The notes under the pieces were generated by a model, which was not told the DNA's origin, did no database searches, and saw nothing but the letters and a program-made list of their open reading frames with translations. Positions 15,116 through 22,898 of a stretch of DNA of 23,900 nt are shown in pieces. Source of the DNA: Chloroflexota bacterium (GTDB lineage Bacteria > Chloroflexota > Dehalococcoidia > SZUA-161 > SpSt-899). The first letter of the stretch is position 1, and every line of letters starts with the position of its first letter. The position numbers were made by a program, and so were the translations under genes. Location of the stretch: assembly GCA_018725455.1 (NCBI GenBank), contig QLUN01000003.1, positions 1 through 23,900 on the forward strand. The letters are read 5' to 3'.

Positions 15116-15948
15116 GCGGCAGTGTTACCGCATTTTATGATTTTCTTACCGCAATCGGCGTTACCCCTGATTCTTTGCTTCTTGCTATAGAAAGCGCATC
15201 ATCGAATTTTGCCTCTGCGGCGGTTTCTGCTGCGCCGATTGTACTAACGGCTACGATGGCAATTAAGCTCATCATGGACGTGATTAAAGAGCTTATAGAT
15301 GGCGATTTGGTGGATGTTATTTCGTCCGTGATTTACGCGATCATTCTTGGGATCGTTTTATCTGCCGGTCTAGCGCTCTGGCAGTCTGGCGGTAGCGGCT
15401 GCGACGGTAGCGCTACTGTGCGCTCTTTAGCATCCTGCGCTCAGGACGGTGTAATGGGTCTTGTCTCTGGCGAGCCGGTCGATACGCTGGTAGGGACTGC
15501 GTTTCGAGGCGGCGCAGATGCAATTTCTACGATGAATGAGATGCTGTCTACCATCTCTGATAATGTTTTCAAGCCCGTCCGCGATGCCAAGCTTTTAGAA
15601 ACATTTGATGCGCTTGCTATTGCAGCCCCCCAAATCCTACTTCTGGTTTTCGCTTGGTTTATGTTTGTGCTTGCGTGTATTGCTATCATGATCCTCCTCT
15701 GCTTCGTTATTTTTCATGCCCTAGCTGGACTGGTAGCGGTTCAGATAGCTCTTGCTTTCGGGCCGTTAACATTGATGGCCTACCCGTTGATTGATCAATG
15801 GTTTAAGCGGGTTATATCTGCGATGGCTGGAGGAATCGCTCAGGCAACGGCTGGTTTGCTGTTGTTGATGGTGGTTTTGGAGATGATCGAAAGAATGTCT
15901 ACGACACTTAGATTAATTATCCCACTTGCGGCGATGTCGACTCCTTGA
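15112..15948 (+). CDS. virB6: VirB6/TrbL-like polytopic inner-membrane channel protein
   Basis: This encodes 278 residues. Five or six hydrophobic segments are visible, at about 36-56, 66-88, 172-200, 201-222 and 240-262, with a periplasmic-type loop between about 90 and 170 that holds Cys97 and Cys109. The C-terminal half (ALAGLVAVQIALAFGPL, then QWFKRVISAM) matches the conserved region of VirB6/TrbL. This protein is part of the inner-membrane base and contacts the transferring substrate. It starts on an ATGA overlap and is followed within 10 bases by a small Lys-Pro repeat gene. Confidence 0.9.
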   Translation: MSGSVTAFYDFLTAIGVTPDSLLLAIESASSNFASAAVSAAPIVLTATMAIKLIMDVIKELIDGDLVDVISSVIYAIILGIVLSAGLALWQSGGSGCDGSATVRSLASCAQDGVMGLVSGEPVDTLVGTAFRGGADAISTMNEMLSTISDNVFKPVRDAKLLETFDALAIAAPQILLLVFAWFMFVLACIAIMILLCFVIFHALAGLVAVQIALAFGPLTLMAYPLIDQWFKRVISAMAGGIAQATAGLLLLMVVLEMIERMSTTLRLIIPLAAMSTP

Positions 15949-15958
15949 GGTTAATGTA

Positions 15959-16411
15959 ATGGACCCTATAGCTGTTCAATTGATGACCTTGATTTTGGGT
16001 CTTGGTGGGCTGATTGTAGCTTGCATTCTGTTGTCTCTCATATCGAATAAGTTTATGAGTACCGCCTCGGATATATTTTCGGGAATTGGCTCCGATCTGA
16101 CGGCAGGGGCTGGCGCTAAGATCGCCGCCGCCGCCGCCGCTGCGGTTACAGCGGGCGCAGCGGGCGCAGCAGCGGGAGCGAAAATTGGTTCAGGCGCGGG
16201 AGCGGTAGGGAAGGGCGCTGGTGCCATCAGTGGTGCATTGGTCGGCGGAGTGGGCGGGGTCGTCAAGTCCTTGGCTGGGCTTAAAAGCCAGCCGAAAGGC
16301 ACTGGTGGCGGTGCCCCGAAGCCCGACCCGAAGCCCGACCCGAAGCCCGACCCGAAGCCCGGCCCCGGCCCGAAGCCCGGTCCGAAGCCGATGCCAATCG
16401 GTAAACCATAA
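15959..16411 (+). CDS. Small Ala/Gly-rich protein with Lys-Pro repeat tail, in the virB7 position
   Basis: This encodes 150 residues. An N-terminal hydrophobic segment (about 3-26) contains IVAC at 19-22, which fits a lipobox, but the preceding stretch has no Lys or Arg, so lipoprotein processing is doubtful. A long Ala/Gly-rich segment (about 48-100, with an alanine run at the GCC repeats near 16124) follows. The C-terminus is built from KPDP and KPGP units, encoded by a 12-bp tandem repeat, and recalls the TonB proline-rich spacer. GAGG lies 8 bases before the ATG; the upstream extension has no such site. It occupies the place where virB7 would be expected. Function unknown. Confidence 0.6.
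   Translation: MDPIAVQLMTLILGLGGLIVACILLSLISNKFMSTASDIFSGIGSDLTAGAGAKIAAAAAAAVTAGAAGAAAGAKIGSGAGAVGKGAGAISGALVGGVGGVVKSLAGLKSQPKGTGGGAPKPDPKPDPKPDPKPGPGPKPGPKPMPIGKP
16316..16390 (+). repeat. 12-bp tandem repeat encoding Lys-Pro-Asp-Pro units
   Basis: The unit CCGAAGCCCGAC occurs about three times in perfect register, then degenerates into GGC-containing variants (CCGAAGCCCGGC/GGT). Each unit encodes KPDP or KPGP, so copy-number change keeps the frame and alters only spacer length. It lies wholly inside the small gene between virB6 and virB8. Confidence 0.85.
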
Positions 16412-16471
16412 GACAAAGAATCTGCTCGCCACTCTTGCAGACTTACGAGAACTTATAAAGATCGCTTTCAC

Positions 16472-16499
16472 AACCACGCCTTGGCGTGGTTTCTTTTTC
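16472..16499 (+). terminator. Rho-independent terminator or attenuator inside the transfer operon
   Basis: A perfect 9-bp stem AACCACGCC (16472-16480) / GGCGTGGTT (16483-16491) is followed directly by TCTTTTTCT. It is a textbook intrinsic terminator for plus-strand transcription. Almost every other neighbouring pair in this operon overlaps or is nearly contiguous, so its place between the Lys-Pro repeat gene and virB8 must reduce, or conditionally control, expression of virB8-10 and the pilus genes. Confidence 0.85.
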
Positions 16500-16535
16500 T
16501 GTCGCATGCGTGTATATTGCCATCAACCTTGAGGG
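16490..16535 (+). promoter_or_regulatory. Possible internal promoter and ribosome-binding site of virB8
   Basis: A -10-like TATATT lies at 16513-16518 just after the terminator, with only a poor -35 match (TTTCTT at 16490, 17-bp spacer) inside the terminator T-run. The distance to the virB8 GTG suits a short leader, and the GAGGG at 16531-16535 is a good ribosome-binding site 7 bases before the GTG. The ribosome-binding site is well supported; the promoter is weak. Confidence 0.35.
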
Positions 16536-16542
16536 ATTTCTT

Positions 16543-17202
16543 GTGGCAAAACCCACTGAAAACGTGACTCCGAGAGTGTCGATGAGGGGCATGGAAAAGT
16601 ACGCCAGCCTTTACGAAGAGCCGCGCGCCCATGCGCGCCGGCAGAACGCCATCATTACCGTTCTTGCTATTTCCGTTGCCGCGCTTGCCATCGCGCTTGT
16701 CATGGTTTTTCCTTTGCAGGAGCGCGTGCCGTACTTTGTGAAAGTTGAGCAATTGACGGGGCGCGTTGAACTCTCCAATCAAGTTGCCTTGCGGTATGAG
16801 CCTGATGAGCGGGCTGTCCGCTACTTCCTGAGTCGGTGGGTTCAATACTCATTCACCATTGATGAAGCCACCCGCCCACGACTGCTTGAGGCATACAGCT
16901 ACATGCGAGGGGCTGCTGTGGGTCAGTTTGAGCGCGTGATTTTGGAGACAGAAGACCCGCTTGGGCGGTTGGAGAAAAACCCGGCTTTCCGCCGATCAGT
17001 AGAAATTGTCAGTCCGCCTCAGATCGTGGCCGAAGGCTCCGTAGTCATGCGCATTGCCTTGGTTGAGGGGCGCAATGTAGTGGGTCGCCGGCAGATCAAT
17101 CTCCGTTACGCACTCATCCCCCCAAAAGATGACCGCGACCTTATGCGCAACCCAATTGGCCTCTGGATCACGAACCTGAATGTTGTCAATGAAAGCATAT
17201 AA
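16543..17202 (+). CDS. virB8: VirB8-like inner-membrane assembly factor
   Basis: This encodes 219 residues. A short cytoplasmic N-terminus (EKYASLYEEPRAHARRQN) and one transmembrane helix at about 36-56 are followed by an NTF2-like periplasmic domain with RAVRYFLSRWVQYSFTID and the C-terminal GLWITNLNV. This is the VirB8 layout; the protein nucleates assembly of the secretion complex by contacting VirB9 and VirB10. The GTG start is chosen from GAGGG 7 bases upstream; extending further would begin inside the terminator. It is the first gene after the internal terminator and overlaps virB9 by 14 bases. Confidence 0.9.
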   Translation: MAKPTENVTPRVSMRGMEKYASLYEEPRAHARRQNAIITVLAISVAALAIALVMVFPLQERVPYFVKVEQLTGRVELSNQVALRYEPDERAVRYFLSRWVQYSFTIDEATRPRLLEAYSYMRGAAVGQFERVILETEDPLGRLEKNPAFRRSVEIVSPPQIVAEGSVVMRIALVEGRNVVGRRQINLRYALIPPKDDRDLMRNPIGLWITNLNVVNESI

Positions 17203-17983
17203 TCTGGCTCTGGTGGCACTCGTTTCCGCCACGCTCGCAGCGGCTTCATCCGCCACTGCAAACCCATCCTCAGTGGCCGCTCCAGGGCCGGGAGTGACCG
17301 CTTTTTCTCTGGATCGAACGGATGCCTCCCCGGTGGCTGCCGCGACGCGCTTGGTCGTTTTTCGATACTCGGATCAAGTGAGCTTCACGATTCGTTCAAT
17401 GCCTTCGGCGTTTACAAACATCGAATTGCCAGAAGGTGAGGCGGTTCAGGGCTTTTACCTTTCTGACCCGACATCGTGGAGTTTTCATGTAACCGAGGAT
17501 AGACGGCGTGTTCTTTTGAAGCCAGCAGCGGTCGGTGCTTATGCGACGGGAACGCTGGTAACAGATCGGAGAAGCTACGAACTGACGATGATCGCTGTGG
17601 GTCATGGCGAGCCGTGGTTTCAGCGCGTGCGATGGGATGTTGCGACAAGTGGCTCAGCAGCGACGGGGATTTTCAGTGCAAGCCCGGAAGTCGACGATTC
17701 ATCAAGCCCTATCAGTAACACATCCCCAGAAAAACTCAATTTTCGCTACACCGTGAAAGGTCGCGCCGACTTCGCTCCGGTTGTTGTGTTCGATGACGGT
17801 ATCCGCACCTGGTTCAAGCTCGGTGCAAGTCAAGACATGCCGGCGATCTTTGCAATTACCAACAGAGAAATCGACGTAGTTGAAGTCGCAAGGCGTGGCG
17901 ATTACGCAGTGGTTCCGAGGCTTTCTTCCGAGTGGCTTTTGAAGTTACACGGCAAAGAAGTAAAGGTGCGCCGTGCCCGCTGA
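17189..17983 (+). CDS. virB9: VirB9-like outer-membrane core protein
   Basis: This encodes 264 residues. A signal peptide (about 1-25) precedes the VirB9 N-terminal beta domain, a variable linker (about 155-185), and the C-terminal domain with FAPVVVFDDGIRTWFKL, GDYAVVPRL and a final VKVRRAR. VirB9 forms the outer-membrane core ring with VirB7 and VirB10. ATG 17189 is used; an upstream in-frame TTG is less likely. The C-terminal domain aligns clearly with the protein encoded at 19142-19855, so the element has a duplicated VirB9 domain. Confidence 0.9.
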   Translation: MKAYNLALVALVSATLAAASSATANPSSVAAPGPGVTAFSLDRTDASPVAAATRLVVFRYSDQVSFTIRSMPSAFTNIELPEGEAVQGFYLSDPTSWSFHVTEDRRRVLLKPAAVGAYATGTLVTDRRSYELTMIAVGHGEPWFQRVRWDVATSGSAATGIFSASPEVDDSSSPISNTSPEKLNFRYTVKGRADFAPVVVFDDGIRTWFKLGASQDMPAIFAITNREIDVVEVARRGDYAVVPRLSSEWLLKLHGKEVKVRRAR

Positions 17984-19145
17984 AAAGCCGCCCGTTTCAA
18001 GAAAGCTCGCCTTTGGCATCGGCAGCGCACTCATTGCAATGGTGAGCTTCGGGGCAATTATTGGCTATTTTCTATTCGCGCCAACAAATGTCGCCGAAGA
18101 GAAGGCAGCGGAAGAGGCTGCGGCGGCCATTGATCGTCAGGAGCCTGCACGAATAAGCGATCTTGAGCGCCAGCTAGTAGACCGTCAGCGTGAGCTTGAG
18201 GAGGCCCGGAATGTCACCGAAGGAGCGCAGCGAGAAGCGGAGATTGCTGCGGGTGCGCGCGGTGCTGGGGAGGCTGCTGATTTAAGTCGTCGAAACCTGC
18301 CCGCTTTAGATCCCGAGTTGCTTGAGGCGCTGGAGCGAGCCGATCGTGATGTGGGTCAGCGTCCGCGAATCACGGTTGGTACTGGCCAACCAGTAAACAG
18401 AGACGGGGTGTTGGCACTAGGCGCACCTGGCGGCCCATCGGCTGCCGCGCCTGCTGCGATGTTCGAGGCTTACGACGAGCCATCGCTTAACGAGAGCTTG
18501 GCAGACGCTCGTGATGACAGCGATGAGCCGTTTGACACCATCAAGCCACGATTTCCGCCATCTGGCCGGATTGTCTCGCAGGGGGCGATGATTCGAGCGG
18601 TGTTGCTGTCGAGAATTGACACCCGCAATCCGGGTGAAGTTGTTGCCCAGACGACGGCTGATGTTTTCGATACCCATAGCGCCTCTCATCTATTGATTCC
18701 TCGTGGATCTAGACTCGTTGGCACTTACCAAACAGCCATATCGCCGGGCAATCCACGGGTCGCGGTAGCGTTCCGCCGATTGATGCTCCCTAACGGTCAG
18801 GCAATCGAACTCGGTGACATGGCGGCAACGGGTAACGATGGCGTTATTGGCGTCGCCGGTGACTATCGTGGCAACTTGCTGCGATCCCTTGGGCCATCGT
18901 TGATGGTCACGCTAATCGGTGCGTGGGCCGATGAAGAGACGCGCCCCTCTTCCGGTACGGTGCAACAAAGTCAGTTTGGCATGGCCCAAGCTCCGACTGT
19001 TGTTCAGCAGGTTGTTCCGACAATTAATGAGGCGGTTCTTCGGCGCTTTGAAGGCGCGGCTCCTTATTTCGTCACAGAGCCCGGTACGTCGATCCGAGTG
19101 TTCGTCAATGCGGATATTGAAATTCCCCTGGAGACTTCATCGTGA
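17973..19145 (+). CDS. virB10: VirB10/TrbI-like envelope-spanning protein
   Basis: This encodes 390 residues. One transmembrane helix lies at about 13-35. A charged coiled-coil-like periplasmic stretch (about 40-100, rich in Glu, Ala, Arg) then leads to the conserved C-terminal beta-barrel domain (about 190-385), with GAMIRAVLLSRIDTRNPGEVVAQ, LIPRGSRLVGTY, VAFRRLMLPNG and VFVNADIEIP. VirB10 links both membranes and gates the outer-membrane pore. The GTG start has AAAGG upstream and overlaps the end of virB9 by 11 bases; the stop overlaps the next start. Confidence 0.93.
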   Translation: MPAEKPPVSRKLAFGIGSALIAMVSFGAIIGYFLFAPTNVAEEKAAEEAAAAIDRQEPARISDLERQLVDRQRELEEARNVTEGAQREAEIAAGARGAGEAADLSRRNLPALDPELLEALERADRDVGQRPRITVGTGQPVNRDGVLALGAPGGPSAAAPAAMFEAYDEPSLNESLADARDDSDEPFDTIKPRFPPSGRIVSQGAMIRAVLLSRIDTRNPGEVVAQTTADVFDTHSASHLLIPRGSRLVGTYQTAISPGNPRVAVAFRRLMLPNGQAIELGDMAATGNDGVIGVAGDYRGNLLRSLGPSLMVTLIGAWADEETRPSSGTVQQSQFGMAQAPTVVQQVVPTINEAVLRRFEGAAPYFVTEPGTSIRVFVNADIEIPLETSS

Positions 19146-19855
19146 TGCGTTTTTTATGCCTTCTTGCTGGGCTGTTTTTTGTGCATCCCGTCATCGCTCA
19201 GGTGACGGTGATCAACAGTGCGTATCACATAACAGGTGATCCGGGAGCCGCTCCAATTCAGGTATTTGACGATGGCCGTCAGGTCTATGTGCAACTGCGC
19301 GACATCAACAGGGTTCCCGCTCCTTTCGTCAACTCGGTTCCTATCAACTATTCTATCTTCGGCCACTACTTGATGATCCCAATGCACCCGAGCTTTGAGC
19401 TTCGGCTAGGGTCGGACGTGGTGCGCGTCCAGCGTGCTGGCTTGCCTAGTGATCGCGTGGCCGAAGTCTTTCGATCCGTCGATGCTCTTGTGCAGCCCGA
19501 GCCCTTAGCAGCGAAACCACCGATCATGCCGGGCCCGTTTGTTGACGCTCCAATCACTCATTCGAAAAATGAGTTTGCTGGCCAGATTTTGCTTGAGGGT
19601 GAGTTGTCTTTGCTGCCTGCGGCTCGCCCTTCGCTACCGAGTTCTAGTCGGCAGTTCCCGCATGGCATCGCCGGTGCCCCCTTGATGTTCGCTGATGCTC
19701 GCGGAAAGCGAGTTCGTATCGTCGCGGACGGAACCGTTGCCGGAGCGCGCGAGGCTGAGCGCCTTCGCGGACTCTGTAAAGCATCAGGAACGTCTAGCTG
19801 TGACATAACCTACAACGGTGCCCCTCGGGGCGTGACCTCGATGGAGATTCTTTAA
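19142..19855 (+). CDS. Second VirB9 C-terminal-domain protein at the T4SS/pilus junction
   Basis: This encodes 237 residues with a signal peptide (VIA|Q at about 18-20). Residues about 36-100 align with the C-terminal domain of the VirB9 in this operon: AAPIQVFDDG against FAPVVVFDDG, a shared PAxF, GHYLMIP against GDYAVVP, and a final VQRAG against VRRAR. The VirB9 N-terminal domain is missing. A Pro-rich linker and a separate C-terminal region (about 175-237) with two cysteines (GLCKASGTSSCDITY) follow. GTG 19142 (GGAG 8 bases upstream) or ATG 19145 may be the start. It lies between virB10 and the pilus genes. A structural role linking the VirB core to the pilus secretin is inference. Confidence 0.75.
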   Translation: MMRFLCLLAGLFFVHPVIAQVTVINSAYHITGDPGAAPIQVFDDGRQVYVQLRDINRVPAPFVNSVPINYSIFGHYLMIPMHPSFELRLGSDVVRVQRAGLPSDRVAEVFRSVDALVQPEPLAAKPPIMPGPFVDAPITHSKNEFAGQILLEGELSLLPAARPSLPSSSRQFPHGIAGAPLMFADARGKRVRIVADGTVAGAREAERLRGLCKASGTSSCDITYNGAPRGVTSMEIL

Positions 19856-20553
19856 TGCGCCCTCACTCCCTGATCTTGGCCGCCCTGGCTTCTGCTGCGG
19901 CGTCCTCTGTTGAAGCTCGCTGCCCCGATCTATCGCGCTATAGCGTGAGCAGCATCAGCCTTCGCAATGGTTCGCTTGATGTTGCCATTAGACAAATACT
20001 CCGACAGACCGCTTGGGATGCCGAATTTGTCGGTCCAGCGACCGACATTCGCTTGTCGCTTGTTGGTGTCAGTGGCCCGATGGACACTGTTCTTGAGAAC
20101 GTGATTAGGCGAGCAGGAGAATCCGGTGCTGTTGAATCCATATCTTCAATCATTGATCACGATACCTGCACCGTTCGTATCGATGTCGTGCCCAACCGCC
20201 CAGAGCCGCCTCCAATCACTGAAGGCGGCGAGTCGCTGATTGCCGAAGCGGCTACCCAAAAAACCAATCACGATCCAGATCCCAGTGAGCGACACCACGT
20301 TTTACTCGGAGGCATGCGCTTGAGTGAGGCGCTGTCGAAATACGTCGAGAGTCACGGCTGGTCTTTGCGTTGGCGCATCGATGACGACTTCATCATTGAC
20401 ACCGATATTCCGGTGCCGCCGAGTAACGTTATTGATGGCGTTACGAACGTGATCCGTGCCTACCAATCGGCTGGTGCAATGATCTCGGTTCGCCCGCGAT
20501 TCGCTAACCCAAACAGAGTTGTTGTCATCGAGTCCACCGGAGATCAGCCGTGA
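19855..20553 (+). CDS. TcpQ/PilL-like periplasmic pilus biogenesis protein
   Basis: This encodes 232 residues. A signal peptide (about 1-21) is followed by a secretin-N/STN-like domain at about 30-110 (ISLRNGSLDVAIRQILRQ ... LSLVGVSGPMDTVLENVIRRAG). The C-terminal domain at about 145-232 matches TcpQ/PilL C-termini: LLGGMRLSEALSKYVESHGWSL, then NVIDGVTNVIRAYQSAG and NRVVVIES. TcpQ-type proteins help place and stabilise the type IVb pilus secretin. The start is TAATG with GGAG 7 bases upstream. Combining an STN domain with a TcpQ domain in one short protein is noteworthy. It directly precedes the secretin. Confidence 0.75.
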   Translation: MRPHSLILAALASAAASSVEARCPDLSRYSVSSISLRNGSLDVAIRQILRQTAWDAEFVGPATDIRLSLVGVSGPMDTVLENVIRRAGESGAVESISSIIDHDTCTVRIDVVPNRPEPPPITEGGESLIAEAATQKTNHDPDPSERHHVLLGGMRLSEALSKYVESHGWSLRWRIDDDFIIDTDIPVPPSNVIDGVTNVIRAYQSAGAMISVRPRFANPNRVVVIESTGDQP

Positions 20554-22298
20554 AAATGAGCTACACCCCATTGATGCTTGCGATTGTTATCGCGATGACC
20601 GGCTGCACGGCAAGCGGGACGATGACTCGCGATAATGCGGCGCACGAAGAGAATTCTGCGAGGGACATTCAGCGATCACTTTCTAGTTTCTCGACCAATG
20701 ATCCGGCTCGAGTGCATGGCGCTTTGGTTTCCGACCTGCCGTTCGTTGATCCAACGCCGATTGCAAACACTCCAACACTTCCGGCTGCGTTCTCTCGTCA
20801 AGTTTCGATTAGCGAGCCCGCAGGCCTTCCGATCCAACGCATGATGCAGCGCTTGGGCGAGCTTGCTCCGCTGGATGGCTTTCGCCTGACCTACGACTTC
20901 GACATTGTTGATGGCGAAAGCGACGGTGCCGGTGCGGCGCGGGCACCTGTTGCGATGAATATGCCCAATCCACAGCAATCCTTGATTGTTGACTCCACGC
21001 TGTCGGCGCTTGCCGCATCAACGCCGGGCAACACCATTTCATCAGCGTCATCTGTCCAGATCGGAGGAATTCCCTCGCTGGATACCGCAACTCGAATTGC
21101 GCTTGTCTACTCCGGTGATGTCGCTGGTCTTCTTGACCAGGTTGCCGCAGGGCTCGGTGCGTCGTGGGAGTATCGACCATCTGAGCAACGAATCCATTTT
21201 GCGCGCTATGTGGTAGAGACTTTTGCGATCTCAATGGTGCCCGGATCGGTGACGGCATCAGCGGGTGTTGGTGGTGGTGGCGGCGGCGGCGGACAAGGCG
21301 GACAAGGCGCGATCCAATCCTCGGCTACCGCAGAATCAAAAACAACGTTCAATACTGATGCCTGGCAGGCGATTGAGGCAGGGGTTCAGCAACTCCTGTC
21401 ACCCAGCGGAACGCTGACCGTCAGTCAGCCAACTGCAAGCATTACCGTGAGGGATCGGGCGGATCGGATTGCTGAAGTCCGCTCCTACATCGAAAACGCC
21501 AACGAGTCTTTAACGAAACAAGTCACTGTTGAGGTTCGTGTGCTGCGCGTTCAGAACAGCAAGGGCGATCAGCGCGGCTTCTCGCTTGACATGCTGGTCA
21601 ACCAGTTCTCGTTAAACCCAAATTACCGATTCCAACTGTTCACCCCGCGGCAGACCAACAGCGACCTTGCCTCGGGCTTGTTTACTATTCCTTCGCGGAC
21701 TCCGGGTGGCGGAATCAATCGCTACGGCGGCTCAAGTGTTGCGATTGATAGTCTGAGTGAAGCGCTTAACGTGACGCAGGACACGAGGCAGACGGTCATT
21801 ACGACCAATAACATGCCGGCCCCGGTTCGTATTGTTCAGCGCACCAACTATCTCGCGTCTGCCGCACCACTGGTCGGTGTCGGTGGCACCATTGGTGGCG
21901 GCGCAGTATCTGCGGGTGCGAATCTGACGCCCGGAATTGTCGAGACTGGACTCATTCTCCAAATTGTTCCTTCGGTTCAGCCCGATGGACAGCGCATGTA
22001 TCTTCAGGTGCTGTTGAGTCTGTCAACGCTTGATCGTTTACGCACCATTGTGTCGGGCGGGCAGAGTATCGAGGCACCTGACGTTTCAAGCCGCGAGTTT
22101 TTGCAGCGCGTGTGGATGAACAGCGGCGAGACGTTGGTTTTGGCTGGCTTTGAGCGTTATGACACAGGCATTAATCGCACGGGTTATTTGGATTCGGCGC
22201 TATGGCCTCTGGGTGGCAAGCGGGATCGAAATAGCGATAGAGAGTCCATTGTCATCACGATCACTCCGGTTGTTTCACCTGGCGCGAACGGAATTTAA
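20550..22298 (+). CDS. pilN: PilN-type type IVb pilus secretin (lipoprotein)
   Basis: This encodes 582 residues. A lipoprotein signal ends at Cys19 (AMTGC). N-domains occupy about 60-240, a glycine run (GVGGGGGGGGQGG, about 242-254) forms a linker, and the secretin core runs from about 320 (TVEVRVLRVQNSKGDQRGFSLD) to the end, with GIVETGLILQIVPSVQPDG and SGETLVLAGFERY. Such PilN proteins make the outer-membrane ring through which type IVb pili emerge, as in IncI plasmid thin pili. The GTG at 20550 is preferred (GGAG 7 bases upstream, GTGA overlap) over the ATG at 20556. Confidence 0.92.
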   Translation: MKMSYTPLMLAIVIAMTGCTASGTMTRDNAAHEENSARDIQRSLSSFSTNDPARVHGALVSDLPFVDPTPIANTPTLPAAFSRQVSISEPAGLPIQRMMQRLGELAPLDGFRLTYDFDIVDGESDGAGAARAPVAMNMPNPQQSLIVDSTLSALAASTPGNTISSASSVQIGGIPSLDTATRIALVYSGDVAGLLDQVAAGLGASWEYRPSEQRIHFARYVVETFAISMVPGSVTASAGVGGGGGGGGQGGQGAIQSSATAESKTTFNTDAWQAIEAGVQQLLSPSGTLTVSQPTASITVRDRADRIAEVRSYIENANESLTKQVTVEVRVLRVQNSKGDQRGFSLDMLVNQFSLNPNYRFQLFTPRQTNSDLASGLFTIPSRTPGGGINRYGGSSVAIDSLSEALNVTQDTRQTVITTNNMPAPVRIVQRTNYLASAAPLVGVGGTIGGGAVSAGANLTPGIVETGLILQIVPSVQPDGQRMYLQVLLSLSTLDRLRTIVSGGQSIEAPDVSSREFLQRVWMNSGETLVLAGFERYDTGINRTGYLDSALWPLGGKRDRNSDRESIVITITPVVSPGANGI

Positions 22299-22302
22299 CC
22301 TC

Positions 22303-22896
22303 ATGAAAATCCACCTGATTGCAACAGCTATCACCGCAGCCCTTGCAGGAACCGTCACGCTGTCTCAGGACGTTACTCCGGCTGCTAGCGTTACGCCCGA
22401 AGAAGCGCAGATTGAGCCGACCGGAAACCCAGGCGTGGCACCTGCGGCTGATATTCCCCGTGTGCCGGTATCTCCAGCAGATCAGGGGTTTTTTCTCCGC
22501 CAGGCACATCTTCAGCGCGAGATCCGTCTGCTCGAGCTTCAGGTTCGCTTGAAGGAACTGAGGGATGAAATTACTGGCAATCCTGATACACCCGTAGCGC
22601 CGACGATTACCCCTGGCGGGCCGATCATCGGTGTTCCGGTGGCAGCTTCTGCGCCAGTACCATCGGTGATTGACGCTGGCGCACCGAGGCCGCCGCCACC
22701 GCGCACGCCCTTCACTCTCCTGTCCGTCTACGGATCAGAAGGGGTTTATCGCGCAGACCTCGCTGTTGGGATGGCTCGCGTGACGATTAGACCCGGCGAC
22801 AATCTGCCCGGTGGCTGGACAGTTGTTTCCATTGAGCAGTTCCAAGTGACGCTCCGCAAGGGCGGAAGAACTGAAACCCTTCGATTGGGTGGCTAA
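22303..22896 (+). CDS. pilP: PilP-like type IVb pilus biogenesis protein
   Basis: This encodes 197 residues. A hydrophobic signal-like N-terminus (about 1-21) leads to a Pro/Ala-rich stretch, a helix (FFLRQAHLQREIRLLELQVRLKEL split over about 65-90) and a second Pro-rich linker. A compact C-terminal domain carries LLSVYGSEGVYRADLAVG, VTIRPGDNLPGGWTVVSI and FQVTLRKGG, the signature of the PilP family. PilP is an envelope protein needed for thin-pilus assembly. The frame is open further upstream, but that part overlaps the secretin; the ATG 4 bases after the pilN stop is the sensible start. Confidence 0.85.
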   Translation: MKIHLIATAITAALAGTVTLSQDVTPAASVTPEEAQIEPTGNPGVAPAADIPRVPVSPADQGFFLRQAHLQREIRLLELQVRLKELRDEITGNPDTPVAPTITPGGPIIGVPVAASAPVPSVIDAGAPRPPPPRTPFTLLSVYGSEGVYRADLAVGMARVTIRPGDNLPGGWTVVSIEQFQVTLRKGGRTETLRLGG

Positions 22897-22898
22897 AA

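Noticed and set aside
15976..16416. Minus-strand frame of 146 codons rich in Gly, Phe and Pro
   Set aside because: It is the mirror of the Lys-Pro tandem repeat and Ala/Gly-rich region of the plus-strand gene; it has no operon context and the plus-strand gene has a good ribosome-binding site.
19667..19855. OmpA-like peptidoglycan-binding domain at the end of the second VirB9-like protein
   Set aside because: Only a loose resemblance (VRIVADGTVAGAREAERLRG); the key Asp/Arg pattern of OmpA-like domains is not clear enough to claim.
22150..22302. Longer N-terminus for PilP beginning at 22150
   Set aside because: It would overlap the conserved secretin C-terminus and remove the signal-like N-terminus seen from the ATG at 22303.
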